From: Bhargavaea massiliensis
GTDB taxonomy: Bacteria > Bacillota > Bacilli > Bacillales_A > Planococcaceae
Length of the DNA: 64,000 nt
NCBI RefSeq assembly: GCF_018390575.1
Contig: NZ_JAHBCJ010000007.1
Location: 1-64,000 of the forward strand
Direction: 5' to 3'
In this document: positions 1-10,518 of the stretch, in pieces
Position numbering within the stretch: the stretch's first letter is position 1
Layout: every line of letters begins with the position of its first letter
Notes under the pieces: model-generated
Told to the model about the DNA's origin: nothing
Seen by the model: only the letters and a program-made list of their open reading frames with translations
Database searches by the model: none
Position numbers and translations under genes: made by a program

Positions 1-45
1 ATGGAGCTGACGGATACTAATCGATCGAGGACTTCCCCTCAAGGC
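1..45 (+). rRNA. rrl: 23S ribosomal RNA, 3' end (partial)
   Basis: The first bases match the conserved end of bacterial 23S rRNA (GATACTAATCGATCGAGGAC). Only the 3' tail lies in the window and the exact mature end is approximate. It is followed by a short spacer and the 5S gene, so the window opens at the end of an rRNA operon. Confidence 0.9.
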
Positions 46-106
46 ACATGAAAGATTCGGTACTTTACAATGTCTCGTTTATCCGGTTTTGAGCGAACAA
101 GCTCAG

Positions 107-222
<116 letters not shown>

Positions 223-227
223 CACAA

Positions 228-257
228 AGCCGTCTCCTTATGGAGGCGGTTTTTTTA
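228..257 (+). terminator. rRNA operon terminator
   Basis: A GC-rich hairpin (GCCGTCTCC, loop TTAT, GGAGGCGG) is followed directly by seven T. It sits just after the 5S gene and fits intrinsic termination of the rRNA operon. Confidence 0.85.
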
Positions 258-320
258 TTGTCTTTAAAAAGAAGGGCGAGATCAGGGATAAGCCAGTGAA
301 CCGGGCAGCGATTCAGCGGT

Positions 321-545
321 TCGTCACTTTCAGAGCACGAATCGTCACTTTCGAGAGGCGAATCGTCACTTTCGAGAGGCGAATCGTCACTTTCAAGAGG
401 CGGATCGTCACTTTCGAGAGGCGAATCGTCACTTTCAAGAGGCGAATCGTCACTTTCGAGAGGCGGATCGTCACTTTCAAGAGGCGAATCGTCACTTTCG
501 AGAGGCGAATCGTCACTTTCAAGAGGCGAATCGTCACTTTCAGAG
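321..545. repeat. 21-bp tandem repeat array, 11 units
   Basis: The core TCGTCACTTTC recurs at 321, 342, 363, 384, 405, 426, 447, 468, 489, 510 and 531, an exact 21-bp period with no spacers. The units differ only at a few positions (GAG or AAG, GAA or GGA) and the first and last are degenerate. Because 21 is a multiple of three, all frames stay open across it, giving artificial low-complexity reading frames on both strands; no ribosome binding site supports either. The array lies between the rRNA terminator and tsaE. The same core and period recur at 32388-32800 and 58407-58490. Confidence 0.95.
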
Positions 546-643
546 GAACGTCTCCGTCCTTGCTTTGCAAAACACTACAATTTACCGGCTTTATCCTTTA
601 AACTTGGGAAAGCAAAGGCTACAGAAGATGGAGTGACCAGATC

Positions 644-1096
644 ATGAATCATACAATCGATGTCCAGTCACAGGCAGAGACCGCCAGGCTGGCTGAAAAA
701 TTGGCTTCTCTGCTTGAGGGCGGAGAGGTGATTACGCTGGAGGGCGACCTCGGGGCGGGGAAGACGACCTTTACCCAGGCGCTGGCAAAAGGGCTTGGCA
801 TCAAACGGACCGTCAGCAGCCCGACATTCACCATCCTGAAGCAGTATGAAGGCAGACTGCCGCTGAACCACTTCGATGTATACCGGCTCGCGGACAGCGA
901 AGAGGACCTTGGCTGGGATGAGCTTTTTTACGGAGATGCGGTGAGCGTCGTGGAATGGGCACAGTATATAGAAGAAGAACTTCCGGACGAACGGCTGGAC
1001 ATTACGATCCGGCGTCTGGATGAGGAAGGCCGCCGTTTTTCATTCTTCCCATCCGGCTCCCGATATGAATCGATGATGAAGGAGTTTATGCGATGA
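644..1096 (+). CDS. tsaE: tRNA t6A biosynthesis ATPase TsaE
   Basis: TsaE is the small ATPase that drives the TsaB-TsaD complex making N6-threonylcarbamoyladenosine at position 37 of ANN-decoding tRNAs in the cytoplasm. The 150-residue protein has a P-loop at about residues 34-42 (GDLGAGKTT, Lys40), the SSPTFT switch at 58-63, and the WDE and VEWA motifs typical of the family near 85-105. Length is normal. The start is preceded by GGAGTGA at suitable spacing. Its stop region overlaps the tsaB start by 4 bp, so translational coupling is likely. It is first in the tsaE-tsaB-rimI-tsaD run, the same order as B. subtilis ydiB-ydiC-ydiD-ydiE. Confidence 0.95.
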   Translation: MNHTIDVQSQAETARLAEKLASLLEGGEVITLEGDLGAGKTTFTQALAKGLGIKRTVSSPTFTILKQYEGRLPLNHFDVYRLADSEEDLGWDELFYGDAVSVVEWAQYIEEELPDERLDITIRRLDEEGRRFSFFPSGSRYESMMKEFMR

Positions 1097-1803
1097 TCTG
1101 GCTTGGATTGGATACGGCGAATGCACCCTTGTCGGTGGCCCTTGTCAGGGACGGGGAGCTGCTTATTGAACTGAATTCGGGCATGGGGCTAAACCATTCG
1201 GCGGGTGCCATGCCCGCTGTGGAGCAGCTGTTTAAAAGAGCCGGCATCCGGCCGGCTGATGTCGACGCCATTGCGGTTTCCGAAGGACCTGGGTCTTATA
1301 CAGGCGTCCGGATCGGCGTGACGATCGCGAAGACGCTCGCATGGACGCTGGACAAGCCGCTCGTGGGCGTGTCGAGCCTGCGGGTGCTTGCCTCGAACAT
1401 CTTCACTTATGGCGTCACGATCTGTCCCCTGATTGATGCAAGGAGGGGGAATGTATATGCCGGGCTTTATCGCAGAAGACACGAAGACGGGACGCTCGAC
1501 TGCCTTCTGGAAGACCGTCATATGGCATTGTCCGATCTTCTCGACCGATTAAAGCTGGAAGGCAATCCGGTCGTCTTCGTCGGTGAAGGTGCCAGAAAAA
1601 ATGAAGAGGCCTTGAAAGAAGCGCTCGGGGAGCTCGGCAGGCGCGCCCACTTTACCCAAGACATCCCGAGGGCTTCCCTTCTTATCACTGAAGCTCAGCA
1701 GGAAGAGCCTGAATCGGTGCACGCATTTTCTCCCGAATACCGCCGGATTACCGAGGCCGAGGCCAACTGGCGGAAGGCGAACAGGGAGGCCCGGGAGAAA
1801 TGA
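1093..1803 (+). CDS. tsaB: tRNA t6A biosynthesis protein TsaB
   Basis: TsaB is the inactive ASKHA-fold partner that dimerises with TsaD in t6A synthesis. The 236-residue product starts IWLGLDTAN, the degenerate phosphate-1 motif of the family, and carries the SEGPGSYTGVRIG signature at about 63-75. Length is usual for Bacillales TsaB. It overlaps tsaE upstream by 4 bp (ATGA) and rimI downstream by 4 bp, which argues for one tightly coupled transcript. Confidence 0.93.
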   Translation: MIWLGLDTANAPLSVALVRDGELLIELNSGMGLNHSAGAMPAVEQLFKRAGIRPADVDAIAVSEGPGSYTGVRIGVTIAKTLAWTLDKPLVGVSSLRVLASNIFTYGVTICPLIDARRGNVYAGLYRRRHEDGTLDCLLEDRHMALSDLLDRLKLEGNPVVFVGEGARKNEEALKEALGELGRRAHFTQDIPRASLLITEAQQEEPESVHAFSPEYRRITEAEANWRKANREAREK

Positions 1804-2273
1804 GCGGCAGCACCTCGCCTGTAATCGAGTTCAGACAGATGCAGATTCCGGATGTACCGGCGGTCTACCGGGTGGAAACGGATGCGTTCAGTTCGCCATG
1901 GACCATGGAAGCGTTTGAGCAGGAAATGTTGCAGAACGAATATGCGTATTACCTGCTTGCCCTGGACGGTGAGGAGATTGTCGGGTATTGCGGTGCTTGG
2001 CTGATCCTGGATGAGTGCCATATCACGAATGTTGCCGTGCTGACTGCTTACCGGGGACACGGAATCGGCGAGGCCCTGATGCGTGAAGCGATGAGGCGGA
2101 CGGCCGGGAAAGGCGCACGCGTGATGACGCTTGAAGTGCGGGTATCCAATGATCCGGCACTCGGGCTTTATCGCAAACTGGGCTTTAAAGAGGGCGGCAT
2201 CCGCCGCGGGTATTATACGGACAATGGCGAAGATGCCCTTGTCATGTGGACGGAGCTGAATGAAGATGAATGA
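1800..2273 (+). CDS. rimI: Ribosomal-protein alanine N-acetyltransferase (GNAT)
   Basis: RimI-type GNAT acetyltransferase expected to acetylate protein N-termini, classically ribosomal protein S18, using acetyl-CoA. The 157-residue protein shows the acetyl-CoA pyrophosphate loop RGHGIG at 85-90, the preceding beta-strand TNVAV, and a late GLYRKLGF segment typical of RimI. It sits between tsaB and tsaD as in B. subtilis ydiD, overlapping tsaB by 4 bp and tsaD by about 14 bp. The family is certain; the S18 substrate is inferred from position and similarity. Confidence 0.9.
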   Translation: MSGSTSPVIEFRQMQIPDVPAVYRVETDAFSSPWTMEAFEQEMLQNEYAYYLLALDGEEIVGYCGAWLILDECHITNVAVLTAYRGHGIGEALMREAMRRTAGKGARVMTLEVRVSNDPALGLYRKLGFKEGGIRRGYYTDNGEDALVMWTELNEDE

Positions 2274-3288
2274 TATCCATATACTTGGCATCGAGACGAG
2301 CTGTGACGAGACGGCGGCTTCGGTCGTGAAAAACGGCCGTGAGATCCTTTCGAATGTCGTCGCATCGCAAATTGAGAGCCAGAAACGGTTCGGTGGGGTC
2401 GTGCCGGAAGTGGCATCCCGCCTCCATGTCGAGCAGATCACACTCGTGATTGAAGAAGCGATGGAGCAGGCGGGCCTTCGGCCAGAAGATCTGGATGCGG
2501 TTGCCGTGACGGAAGGGCCTGGGCTTGTCGGAGCGCTTCTGATCGGTGTCAATGCCGCAAAGGCGTTTGCGTTTGCGCACGGTCTCCCGCTGATTGGTGT
2601 TCATCATATCGCCGGCCATGTGTATGCCAACCGGCTGGACGGCGGAATGGAGTTTCCCCTTGTCGCCCTGATCATCTCCGGCGGGCATACAGAGCTGGTT
2701 TACATGGAGGATGATGGCCAATTTGAGCTGATCGGTGAAACACGGGACGACGCAGCGGGGGAGGCGTATGACAAAGTCGCCCGTGTGCTCGGCCTGCCTT
2801 ATCCGGGCGGACCGCACATCGACCGGCTTGCCCATGAAGCGGAGGATGCCGTCGAGTTCCCGCGGGCGCGTCTCGAGGAAGGTTCGTTCGATTTCAGCTT
2901 CAGCGGGCTTAAATCGGCGGTCATCAACCACGTCCACAACGCCCGGCAGAAGGGTCAGGAGGTCGACACCGCCACTGTCGCTGCAGGCTTCCAGGAAAGC
3001 GTCATCGACGTTGTCGTCGAAAAAACGGTTCGCGCAGCCAAAGAAAAGGGCGTCCGCCAGGTCATTGCGGCTGGCGGGGTGTCGGCCAACAAAGGGCTTC
3101 GCGCTGCATTGGGCGAGGCGCTGGAGAAGGAAGGAATCCGCTTTACCGTGCCGCCGCTCAATTTGTGCACCGACAATGCCGCAATGATCGCAGCAGCCGG
3201 CACCTCCATGTATGAGGCAGGCATTCGGAGTGACATGTCACTGAACGGCCGGCCCGGGATGGAATTGCTGTCCTGGTCGATGAAATAA
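2260..3288 (+). CDS. tsaD: tRNA N6-adenosine threonylcarbamoyltransferase TsaD
   Basis: TsaD (formerly Gcp, YdiE) transfers the threonylcarbamoyl group to A37 of tRNA. The 342-residue protein carries the N-terminal ETSCDET motif (about 12-18), [12 protein letters not shown], and the metal-binding histidines H116 and H120 in HIAGH, followed by ISGGHTEL and a C-terminal CTDNAAMIA motif. Length is normal. Two in-frame ATGs at 2260 and 2266 are both possible starts; both overlap the end of rimI, and the first is used here. It is the last gene of the t6A cluster and is followed by a strong terminator. Confidence 0.95.
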   Translation: MKMNDIHILGIETSCDETAASVVKNGREILSNVVASQIESQKRFGGVVPEVASRLHVEQITLVIEEAMEQAGLRPEDLDAVAVTEGPGLVGALLIGVNAAKAFAFAHGLPLIGVHHIAGHVYANRLDGGMEFPLVALIISGGHTELVYMEDDGQFELIGETRDDAAGEAYDKVARVLGLPYPGGPHIDRLAHEAEDAVEFPRARLEEGSFDFSFSGLKSAVINHVHNARQKGQEVDTATVAAGFQESVIDVVVEKTVRAAKEKGVRQVIAAGGVSANKGLRAALGEALEKEGIRFTVPPLNLCTDNAAMIAAAGTSMYEAGIRSDMSLNGRPGMELLSWSMK

Positions 3289-3299
3289 ACGAAGAGAAA

Positions 3300-3337
3300 A
3301 AGGAGAGTCCGGCCAGACCGGACTCTCCTTTTTTCGT
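3300..3337 (+). terminator. Terminator after tsaD
   Basis: A 12-bp stem (AGGAGAGTCCGG with CCGGACTCTCCT, loop CCAGA) is followed by TTTTTT. It closes the t6A operon and separates it from the repeat-rich, AT-richer spacer before the convergent ydiF gene. Confidence 0.92.
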
Positions 3338-3387
3338 CAGAATGCGACATGATCTGTCAAGAGGGAACATTTGTACTTATGCACATT

Positions 3388-3547
3388 TGTTGATAACTTG
3401 TGGGTAAGTGAAGGATATCCCCCTAAGTTATCCGCTGTTTTTTACAAGCGGGTGTGCAAAACTCTAAAAAAGGCTGTGGACAAAGTGGATAACTCTGTGA
3501 ATATCCCGATATACCGGCATTTTCGCTGTTTATAAATCTGTGGAAAT
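3388..3547. promoter_or_regulatory. DnaA-box-like cluster between tsaD and ydiF
   Basis: Nine-mers close to the DnaA box TTATCCACA crowd this AT-rich convergent intergenic stretch: TGTTGATAA (3388), TGTGGGTAA (3399), TGTGGACAA (3475), and AGTGGATAA (3484) each match at 8 of 9 on the minus strand, with weaker matches at 3428 (TTATCCGCT), 3496 (TGTGAATAT) and 3539 (TGTGGAAAT). The spacer carries no gene. In B. subtilis the same gcp-ydiF interval is, as I recall, one of the chromosomal DnaA-binding clusters, which supports a conserved role. Binding itself is inferred. Confidence 0.7.
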
Positions 3548-3613
3548 TCTAAGAGATTTGTTGAAAATAATAACTGCCGCAGAGAGGGATCTGCGACAGT
3601 TTCAGTCATGAGC

Positions 3614-5551
3614 TTATTCTTCGTCCAGTTCCATCTGCAGCTCAAGCCAGCGTTCCATGCTCGTTTCATGCAGGGCGGATCTCTCGTCCAGCTGCTGCTG
3701 GATTTCCTGGAGCTTCACATGGTCGTCTGCGTGTTCCGGAAGGTTCAGCTCGTCTTCAAGGCATTTGATTTCCGCTTCCAGTGCCACCATTTCCTCCTCG
3801 GCCTCTGCGAGTGCACGGCGGATGCGGCGTTCTTCGCGCTGCGCTTCCCGGTCAAGAGGCGCATTGGCCTTTTTAGCCGGATCGGCAGGGCGGCCCGCCT
3901 GCTGTTCGGCGGCGATCTCTGCCAGCAACTCTTCCTGCTCCCGCTTTTTCTCGACATAGTAATCATAGTCTCCCAAGAACTCTTCCGCGCCTTCAGGAGA
4001 CAGTTCGATCACCTTTGTCGCAATCCGGTTGATGAAATACCGGTCATGGGAAACGAAGAGGAGCGTTCCCGGATAGTCGAGCAGAGCATTCTCGAGAACT
4101 TCCTTGCTGTCGAGATCCAAATGGTTTGTCGGCTCGTCAAGCACAAGTGTGTTGGATTTCTCAAGCACCAGCTTGGCGAGTGCCAGGCGTGCCTTCTCAC
4201 CGCCCGAGAGCGTGCTGACAGGTTTCGTCACGTCGTCACCGGTGAAAAGGAAGCGTCCCAGCAGGGTGCGGATATCCTTTTCATTCATGGTCGGCCAGTC
4301 GTTCCAGATCTCCTCGAGGACGGTGCCGTTCCCGGTAAGCTCTGCCTGCTCCTGATCGTAGAAGCCGAACTCCACATTCGTGCCGAGGTCAATTGAGCCG
4401 GCAAGCTTGGGTAGCCGGCCGGTCAGCGTCTTCAGTAGCGTCGACTTGCCGACGCCGTTCGGGCCGATAAATGCGATCCGGTCTTCCCGGTAGACGCGGA
4501 AATCAAGCTGCCTGGAGACGGCATCATCCCTGTAGCCGATCGCAAGGTCCCGGACGGCCATGACGTCATTGCCGCTTTTCCTGCCGATGCCGAACGTGAA
4601 CGCCGCAGATTTTTCATTGCCCTCCGGCGCTTCCATCCAATCGGTCTTTTCCAGCACCTTCCGCCGGCTCTGCGCCATTTTCGTCGTGGAGGCCCTGGCG
4701 ATGTTTTTCTGGATGAACACTTCAAGCTTCGCTTTTTCATCCATCTGCTTTTCGTACATCTTCCGGTCACGCTCGTAGTTTTTCGCCTTCTGGTCGAGGT
4801 AGGCACTGTAATTGCCGGTGTACTTCGTCACTTTCCGTCGGGACACCTCATAGACGATTGTCACGACCTGGTCGAGGAAATAGCGGTCATGTGAGACGAC
4901 GAGAATCGCCCCTTCATAGCCCTGCAGATACTTCTCGAGCCAGCTGAGTGTTTCGATGTCCAGGTGGTTGGTCGGCTCATCGAGGATGAGGAGGCCCGGC
5001 TTAGACAGCAGGAGACGCGCAAGTGCGAGCCGCGTGCGCTGGCCGCCTGACAAGGTCCGGATTGCTTTGCCATAGTCTTCCGGATAGAACCGCATGCCGT
5101 GCAGGACGGAGCGGGTCTCGGATTCGTACTGGTAGCCGCCCGCCTCGCCGAACCGGTGCTGCAGCGAGTCATAGGCGTCCATCACCTTCTTGTATTCCGC
5201 TTCGTCTCCGTAGACAGCAGGATCGGCCATTTTCTGCTCAAGCGTCCGCAGCTCCCGCTCCATCGCGAACAGCGGCTCGAACACCGTCATCATCTCTTCC
5301 CATATCGTGCGCTCCGAATCGAGCCCGCTGTGCTGGTCAAGGTAACCGATCCGCACGTCTTTCGGGAGGATGATGTCTCCCTCATCGCGGCCCATCTGGC
5401 CGGTGATGATCTTGAGCAGCGTCGATTTGCCGGCGCCGTTTCGGCCGACAAGGGCCACACGGTCACGGTGCTGCACTTCCAATTTAACGCCCGAGAGGAT
5501 TTCCTCCCCGGCGAATGATTTCGTCACGTTATTCACTTGAAGGACGATCAT
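3614..5551 (-). CDS. ydiF: ABC-F family ATPase YdiF
   Basis: Soluble ABC-F protein with two ATP-binding cassettes and no membrane segment; relatives act on the ribosome to relieve stalling. The 645 residues contain Walker A GRNGAGKST (about 37-45) and GPNGVGKST (second half), signatures LSGGQRTRLALA and LSGGEKARLALA, and Walker B LILDEPTNHLD and LVLDEPTNHLD, separated by a charged linker. The C-terminal 100 residues are acidic and helical, probably a coiled coil, as in YdiF/Uup-like members. Length matches B. subtilis YdiF. It faces tsaD across the DnaA-box-like spacer and diverges from rex. The precise ribosomal role and any antibiotic specificity are not shown by sequence. Confidence 0.92.
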   Translation of the reverse strand: MIVLQVNNVTKSFAGEEILSGVKLEVQHRDRVALVGRNGAGKSTLLKIITGQMGRDEGDIILPKDVRIGYLDQHSGLDSERTIWEEMMTVFEPLFAMERELRTLEQKMADPAVYGDEAEYKKVMDAYDSLQHRFGEAGGYQYESETRSVLHGMRFYPEDYGKAIRTLSGGQRTRLALARLLLSKPGLLILDEPTNHLDIETLSWLEKYLQGYEGAILVVSHDRYFLDQVVTIVYEVSRRKVTKYTGNYSAYLDQKAKNYERDRKMYEKQMDEKAKLEVFIQKNIARASTTKMAQSRRKVLEKTDWMEAPEGNEKSAAFTFGIGRKSGNDVMAVRDLAIGYRDDAVSRQLDFRVYREDRIAFIGPNGVGKSTLLKTLTGRLPKLAGSIDLGTNVEFGFYDQEQAELTGNGTVLEEIWNDWPTMNEKDIRTLLGRFLFTGDDVTKPVSTLSGGEKARLALAKLVLEKSNTLVLDEPTNHLDLDSKEVLENALLDYPGTLLFVSHDRYFINRIATKVIELSPEGAEEFLGDYDYYVEKKREQEELLAEIAAEQQAGRPADPAKKANAPLDREAQREERRIRRALAEAEEEMVALEAEIKCLEDELNLPEHADDHVKLQEIQQQLDERSALHETSMERWLELQMELDEE

Positions 5552-5682
5552 AGTCTACACCCCTATTCTTCTACAGTTTACTGGATAGGGGGCAGACGGC
5601 GCAACGGCGCGACTTTACAGGAATCGCGGGCTCATGTAAGATGGTAACGGCTCACGCACGGACGGTTTTGATGGAGGCTATC

Positions 5683-6339
5683 ATGAAAGAAGAAACTCAA
5701 CGGGTCCCGCAGGCGACCTCAAAGCGTCTGCCGCTTTATTACCGGTTTATCCAGAAGCTTGCCAACGAAGGGAAGGAGCGTATCTCTTCCCAGGAGCTGA
5801 GCGAGGCGATGAAAATCGACTCCGCCACGATCCGGAGGGATTTCTCCTATTTCGGAGCGCTCGGGAAGAAGGGCTACGGCTATGACGTCCGCCGGCTGTT
5901 GGAATTCTTCCGCAAGACGCTGGACCAGGATGAGGCGGTCAATCTCGCGCTTATAGGCGTCGGGAGCCTCGGCAATGCGTTTCTGAAATATAATTTTGAG
6001 AAAAACCACAACACCCGGATTGTTGTGGCATTCGACCCCAATGCGGCCGAAGAAGGAACGATGTCAAACGGCATCCCGATCTTCCGGCCCGAGCGGCTGG
6101 AGGAAAAGCTGCCGGACTTCGGCGTCCAGATGGCTGTCCTCACCGTGCCGGCCCGCGTCGCACAGGACATGACCGACCGCCTGGCAACGCTCGGAGTCAA
6201 GGGCATCTTGAACTTCGCCCCGGTCCGCCTGAACGTTCCTGATGGAATCCGTGTCCACTCGATCGACCTGTCTGTCGAGATGCAGGCGCTGGTTTACGCC
6301 ATCCGGAATGACGAAAAGAATTCACAAACGTCCGTTTGA
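5683..6339 (+). CDS. rex: Redox-sensing transcriptional repressor Rex
   Basis: Rex represses fermentative and respiratory genes until NADH rises. The protein has an N-terminal winged helix ([24 protein letters not shown]) and a C-terminal Rossmann domain with GVGSLGNAF. The reading frame is open from 5641, but GGAGG at 5673-5677 lies 5 bases before the ATG at 5683, giving 218 residues, close to the usual 210-215; that start is adopted. It diverges from ydiF and precedes tatA-tatC, as ydiH does in B. subtilis, where moaC (ydiG) lies between ydiF and rex; moaC is missing here. Confidence 0.94.
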   Translation: MKEETQRVPQATSKRLPLYYRFIQKLANEGKERISSQELSEAMKIDSATIRRDFSYFGALGKKGYGYDVRRLLEFFRKTLDQDEAVNLALIGVGSLGNAFLKYNFEKNHNTRIVVAFDPNAAEEGTMSNGIPIFRPERLEEKLPDFGVQMAVLTVPARVAQDMTDRLATLGVKGILNFAPVRLNVPDGIRVHSIDLSVEMQALVYAIRNDEKNSQTSV

Positions 6340-6400
6340 TTAAATGGAGTTTCCCGCCTGTTTGGTGTAGAATTGAACTATTAACAAGGGAGGTGCCGTC

Positions 6401-6592
6401 ATGTCACCAGGTCCATTGAGTCTGATCATCATCGCCATCGTCGCACTCATCATCTTCGGGCCGAAAAAGCTTCCTGAGTTCGGCAAAGCGATCGGTTCGT
6501 CGCTCCGTGAATTCAAGAATGCCACAAAAGGCCTTGTGGACGACGACGACGACAGCACGAAGAAAGCTGCCGACCAGAAAGACGCCAAGTGA
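6401..6592 (+). CDS. tatA: Sec-independent translocase subunit TatA
   Basis: TatA forms the protein-conducting part of the twin-arginine translocase in the plasma membrane. The 63-residue protein has one N-terminal membrane helix (about 5-20), the hinge FGPKKLPE, an amphipathic helix ([18 protein letters not shown]) and an acidic tail. RBS GGGAGGTG precedes the ATG. It lies 26 bp before tatC, forming a minimal TatA-TatC system equivalent to TatAy-TatCy of B. subtilis. A Tat-signal-bearing dehydrogenase subunit is encoded at 28793-29635. Confidence 0.94.
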   Translation: MSPGPLSLIIIAIVALIIFGPKKLPEFGKAIGSSLREFKNATKGLVDDDDDSTKKAADQKDAK

Positions 6593-6618
6593 TGGCGCCC
6601 CGTTAGGACGTTATCGTT

Positions 6619-7422
6619 ATGAATGAAAAGCAACTTTCGATTATTGAGCATATAGAAGAATTGAGAAAACGGCTGATGATCATCGTCGTTTTCTTCGTTT
6701 TTGCCGTAGCGGCAGGGTTCTTCCTTGCTCCGCCGGTCATCCAGTTCCTGCAGAACAGCGATGAAGCGGAACAGTTCACGCTGAACGCCTTTAACGTGGC
6801 CGACCCGATGATCATTTACCTGAAGGTAATCGTCTTCGTCGGGTTCGTGCTCGTCTCGCCGGTGATCCTGTATCAGCTTTGGGCGTTTATCGCACCGGGG
6901 CTGTCTCCGACGGAGCGGCGGGTGACGCTCAGCTACATTCCCTACGCTTTCCTGCTGTTCCTCGCAGGAATCAGCTTTTCGTACTTTATCCTGTTCCCGT
7001 ATGTCATTTCATTTATGACCAGTTTGTCAGATACGCTGGAGATCCAGCAGACGATCGGAATCAACGAATACTTTAACTTCCTGTTCCAGATCACAGTGCC
7101 ATTCGGAATCGTCTTTCAGTTGCCGGTCGTGCTTCTTTTCCTGTCACGGCTCGGCATCCTGAATCCGGAAGTACTCGTGAAATTCCGGAAGTACAGTTAT
7201 TTTGTTCTCTTTGTCATTGCGGCCTTTATCACGCCGCCGGACCTGTTCTCTCACCTGTTTACGACAGTGCCGCTGATCATCTTGTATGAGTTCAGCGTCA
7301 GCATTTCGCGCGTCGGCTACCGGAAGTTCCTGAAGGCTGAGGAGAAGCGCCTGGAGGAAGAAAGGGAAGCGGAGCGGGAACGTATTCTCAAAGAACAGCA
7401 AGAACGCCTCAATGCGGACTGA
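6619..7422 (+). CDS. tatC: Twin-arginine translocase subunit TatC
   Basis: TatC is the polytopic receptor that binds RR signal peptides of folded Tat substrates. The 267 residues begin with the conserved cytosolic HIEELRKRL, followed by six predicted membrane segments and the family motifs LYQLWAFIAPGL and FGIVFQLPVVL. The tail is a charged helix rich in Glu, Arg and Lys after residue about 235. Length is slightly above B. subtilis TatCy. It forms an operon with tatA and is followed by a short hairpin with a T-run. Confidence 0.95.
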   Translation: MNEKQLSIIEHIEELRKRLMIIVVFFVFAVAAGFFLAPPVIQFLQNSDEAEQFTLNAFNVADPMIIYLKVIVFVGFVLVSPVILYQLWAFIAPGLSPTERRVTLSYIPYAFLLFLAGISFSYFILFPYVISFMTSLSDTLEIQQTIGINEYFNFLFQITVPFGIVFQLPVVLLFLSRLGILNPEVLVKFRKYSYFVLFVIAAFITPPDLFSHLFTTVPLIILYEFSVSISRVGYRKFLKAEEKRLEEEREAERERILKEQQERLNAD

Positions 7423-7441
7423 CCGCATGGGGTGTTTTTTG
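7412..7441 (+). terminator. Weak terminator after tatC
   Basis: A short hairpin ATGCGG ACTGA CCGCAT begins inside the last tatC codons and is followed after GGGG by TGTTTTTTG. The stem is only 6 bp and the U-tract is offset, so efficiency is uncertain. Confidence 0.5.
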
Positions 7442-7562
7442 TTGCGGAGAAGCCCATAGCCCGAGCCGCTCCCTGTCCTCGTGGCTGTTACGAAGTACTC
7501 GGAGGCCGCCTGGATGCACTCGCAGTCAGTTTGAAAGTACTCAGTCCATCCCATCCCAAAAC

Positions 7563-7600
7563 AAAAGCCGCAATCCCTCACCCGGGAATGCGGCTTTTCA
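7563..7600 (-). terminator. Terminator of the CPBP protease gene
   Basis: A 10-bp stem AAAAGCCGCA with TGCGGCTTTT flanks a CG-rich loop. On the minus strand it ends in a T-run just past the stop of the CPBP gene; its A/T flanks could also stop transcription coming from tatC. Confidence 0.75.
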
Positions 7601-7601
7601 A

Positions 7602-8327
7602 TTACTGCATATTCGCAATGCGTTCCATCTGGTCGATGAACTCCTGAATTTTGTCGAGGTTCAGCTGGACCGCCATGACAAATCCGTTCAGCAGCATATG
7701 AGCGATGATCGATGTGATCAGACGCTTTGTCACCTGGTAAAGGAACGCGAAGATGAAGCCGGATGCGGCGTAGAGGAGGATGTGAGTAAAATCCATATGC
7801 ACAGCCGCAAATACGAGCGAGCTGACCGCTGCCGCGACAAAAAAGTTCGTGCGTTCGACAAGTCCGCCGAAAATGATCCGGCGGAAGATGAACTCTTCCA
7901 AGATCGGAGCGAAAAGCACGACAGCAACGATGGCGACCGGCGCCATGTCGGCGACGGAGACGAGGGCAGCCGTATTGTCGGAGCCCGGCTCAATGCCGAG
8001 TTGCTGCTCGATCATCCCCGCGGCCCCCTGGCCGAACAGCACCATGAAGAATCCCGCAATCCCGAGGACAATGGCCACCCACAGGGGGGACCGCTTGCCT
8101 TTTGGCGTCTTGAAATAATGCTTGTCCTTATTAGAAAGGAGGAGTGCCGCAATGGTGGTGATGCCGAAAGCGATGAACATCCACCAGCCTGATGCAGCAA
8201 GGTACGCCTCCTGCCGTGTCCGGCCGTCGGAAACGAACGGAATCAGGATCGGAAGCCCGATCACTCCGGACAGTTGTGCAATGATGTATATGATAAAAAT
8301 CCATAGGGAAGTGTTGGTTTTTTTCAC
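7602..8327 (-). CDS. CPBP family intramembrane metalloprotease (YdiL-like)
   Basis: Membrane-embedded CAAX-protease/bacteriocin-processing (CPBP, ABI) family protein of 241 residues with about seven hydrophobic segments. The three family motifs are present: EEFIFRR (Glu-Glu and Arg near 140-146), a HMDFTHIL segment and a C-terminal HMLLNG. These supply the Glu/His residues proposed for catalysis. Start is GTG with AAAGGA nine bases upstream. B. subtilis has YdiL at the same place between tatCy and groES. The substrate is unknown. It diverges from groESL, so its promoter shares the 180-bp region with the CIRCE promoter. Confidence 0.88.
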   Translation of the reverse strand: MKKTNTSLWIFIIYIIAQLSGVIGLPILIPFVSDGRTRQEAYLAASGWWMFIAFGITTIAALLLSNKDKHYFKTPKGKRSPLWVAIVLGIAGFFMVLFGQGAAGMIEQQLGIEPGSDNTAALVSVADMAPVAIVAVVLFAPILEEFIFRRIIFGGLVERTNFFVAAAVSSLVFAAVHMDFTHILLYAASGFIFAFLYQVTKRLITSIIAHMLLNGFVMAVQLNLDKIQEFIDQMERIANMQ

Positions 8328-8419
8328 GTGAAGATTCCTTTCCTGAAGCCAGAGCTTTCTCTCTCGATTGTAGAGGGTATGAGGGGAAAGTTCAAAGCGG
8401 AAACTTTTAGACTTTACGC

Positions 8420-8448
8420 TTGCAAAATGGAAAGGGATTCATTATGAT
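8420..8448 (+). promoter_or_regulatory. groESL sigma-A-type promoter
   Basis: TTGCAA (8420-8425) and TATGAT (8443-8448) are separated by exactly 17 bp and lie just upstream of the CIRCE operator, so transcription should start near or within CIRCE. Confidence 0.8.
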
Positions 8449-8458
8449 AATAACTGTG

Positions 8459-8485
8459 TTAGCACTCCCCTATGATGAGTGCTAA
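8459..8485 (+). promoter_or_regulatory. CIRCE operator (HrcA binding site)
   Basis: A perfect inverted repeat TTAGCACTC-N9-GAGTGCTAA, the classical CIRCE element bound by HrcA. It lies between the groESL promoter and the groES ribosome binding site, so heat-shock derepression of groES-groEL through HrcA is expected. hrcA itself is not in the window. Confidence 0.98.
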
Positions 8486-8527
8486 CAAACGACAAATAAC
8501 GACATCAGATTGAGGAGGGTGTTTCAC

Positions 8528-8812
8528 GTGTTGAAACCACTGGGCGATCGAATCATCATCGAATTGATCGAAGCTGAAGAAACGACTTCGAGCGGCATCG
8601 TACTTCCTGACTCCGCGAAAGAAAAGCCTCAAGAAGGCAAGGTCATCGCAGTCGGCACCGGCCGTTACCTCGACAACGGCACGAAAGTCGAGCTCGAAGT
8701 AAAAGAAGGCGACACGATCATCTTCTCAAAATATGCCGGCACTGAAGTGAAATACGGCGGGGAAGAATACCTCATTCTCCGTGAAAACGACGTACTGGCC
8801 ATCCTCGGCTAA
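8528..8812 (+). CDS. groES: Co-chaperonin GroES
   Basis: GroES caps the GroEL chamber during ATP-dependent protein folding. The GTG start at 8528 gives 94 residues beginning MLKPLGDR, the standard Bacillales length, and is preceded by GAGGAGGG eight bases upstream; the frame is open further upstream but those codons run through the ribosome binding site. The mobile loop ([19 protein letters not shown]) and C-terminal [13 protein letters not shown] are conserved. It is followed by groEL 58 bp downstream under the same CIRCE promoter. Confidence 0.97.
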   Translation: MLKPLGDRIIIELIEAEETTSSGIVLPDSAKEKPQEGKVIAVGTGRYLDNGTKVELEVKEGDTIIFSKYAGTEVKYGGEEYLILRENDVLAILG

Positions 8813-8840
8813 GCCGGGCTTGGATGAAACTCTTAAATAA

Positions 8841-10502
<1,662 letters not shown>

Positions 10503-10518
10503 GATCGCGCTCTCTAAG

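Noticed and set aside
321-545. CRISPR array
   Set aside because: The 21-bp units abut with no unique spacers, and there are no cas genes in the window.
296-601. Open reading frames of 101 and 85 codons on both strands across the 21-bp array
   Set aside because: They arise because the repeat length is a multiple of three. The products are pure RRIVTFE/K-like repeats and no ribosome binding site is present.
3608-4396. 262-codon plus-strand frame inside ydiF
   Set aside because: Antisense to a well-supported ABC-F gene and without motifs.
8510-8527. Longer groES start at TTG 8510
   Set aside because: Those codons cover the GAGGAGGG ribosome binding site, and the GTG at 8528 gives the conserved N terminus and length.
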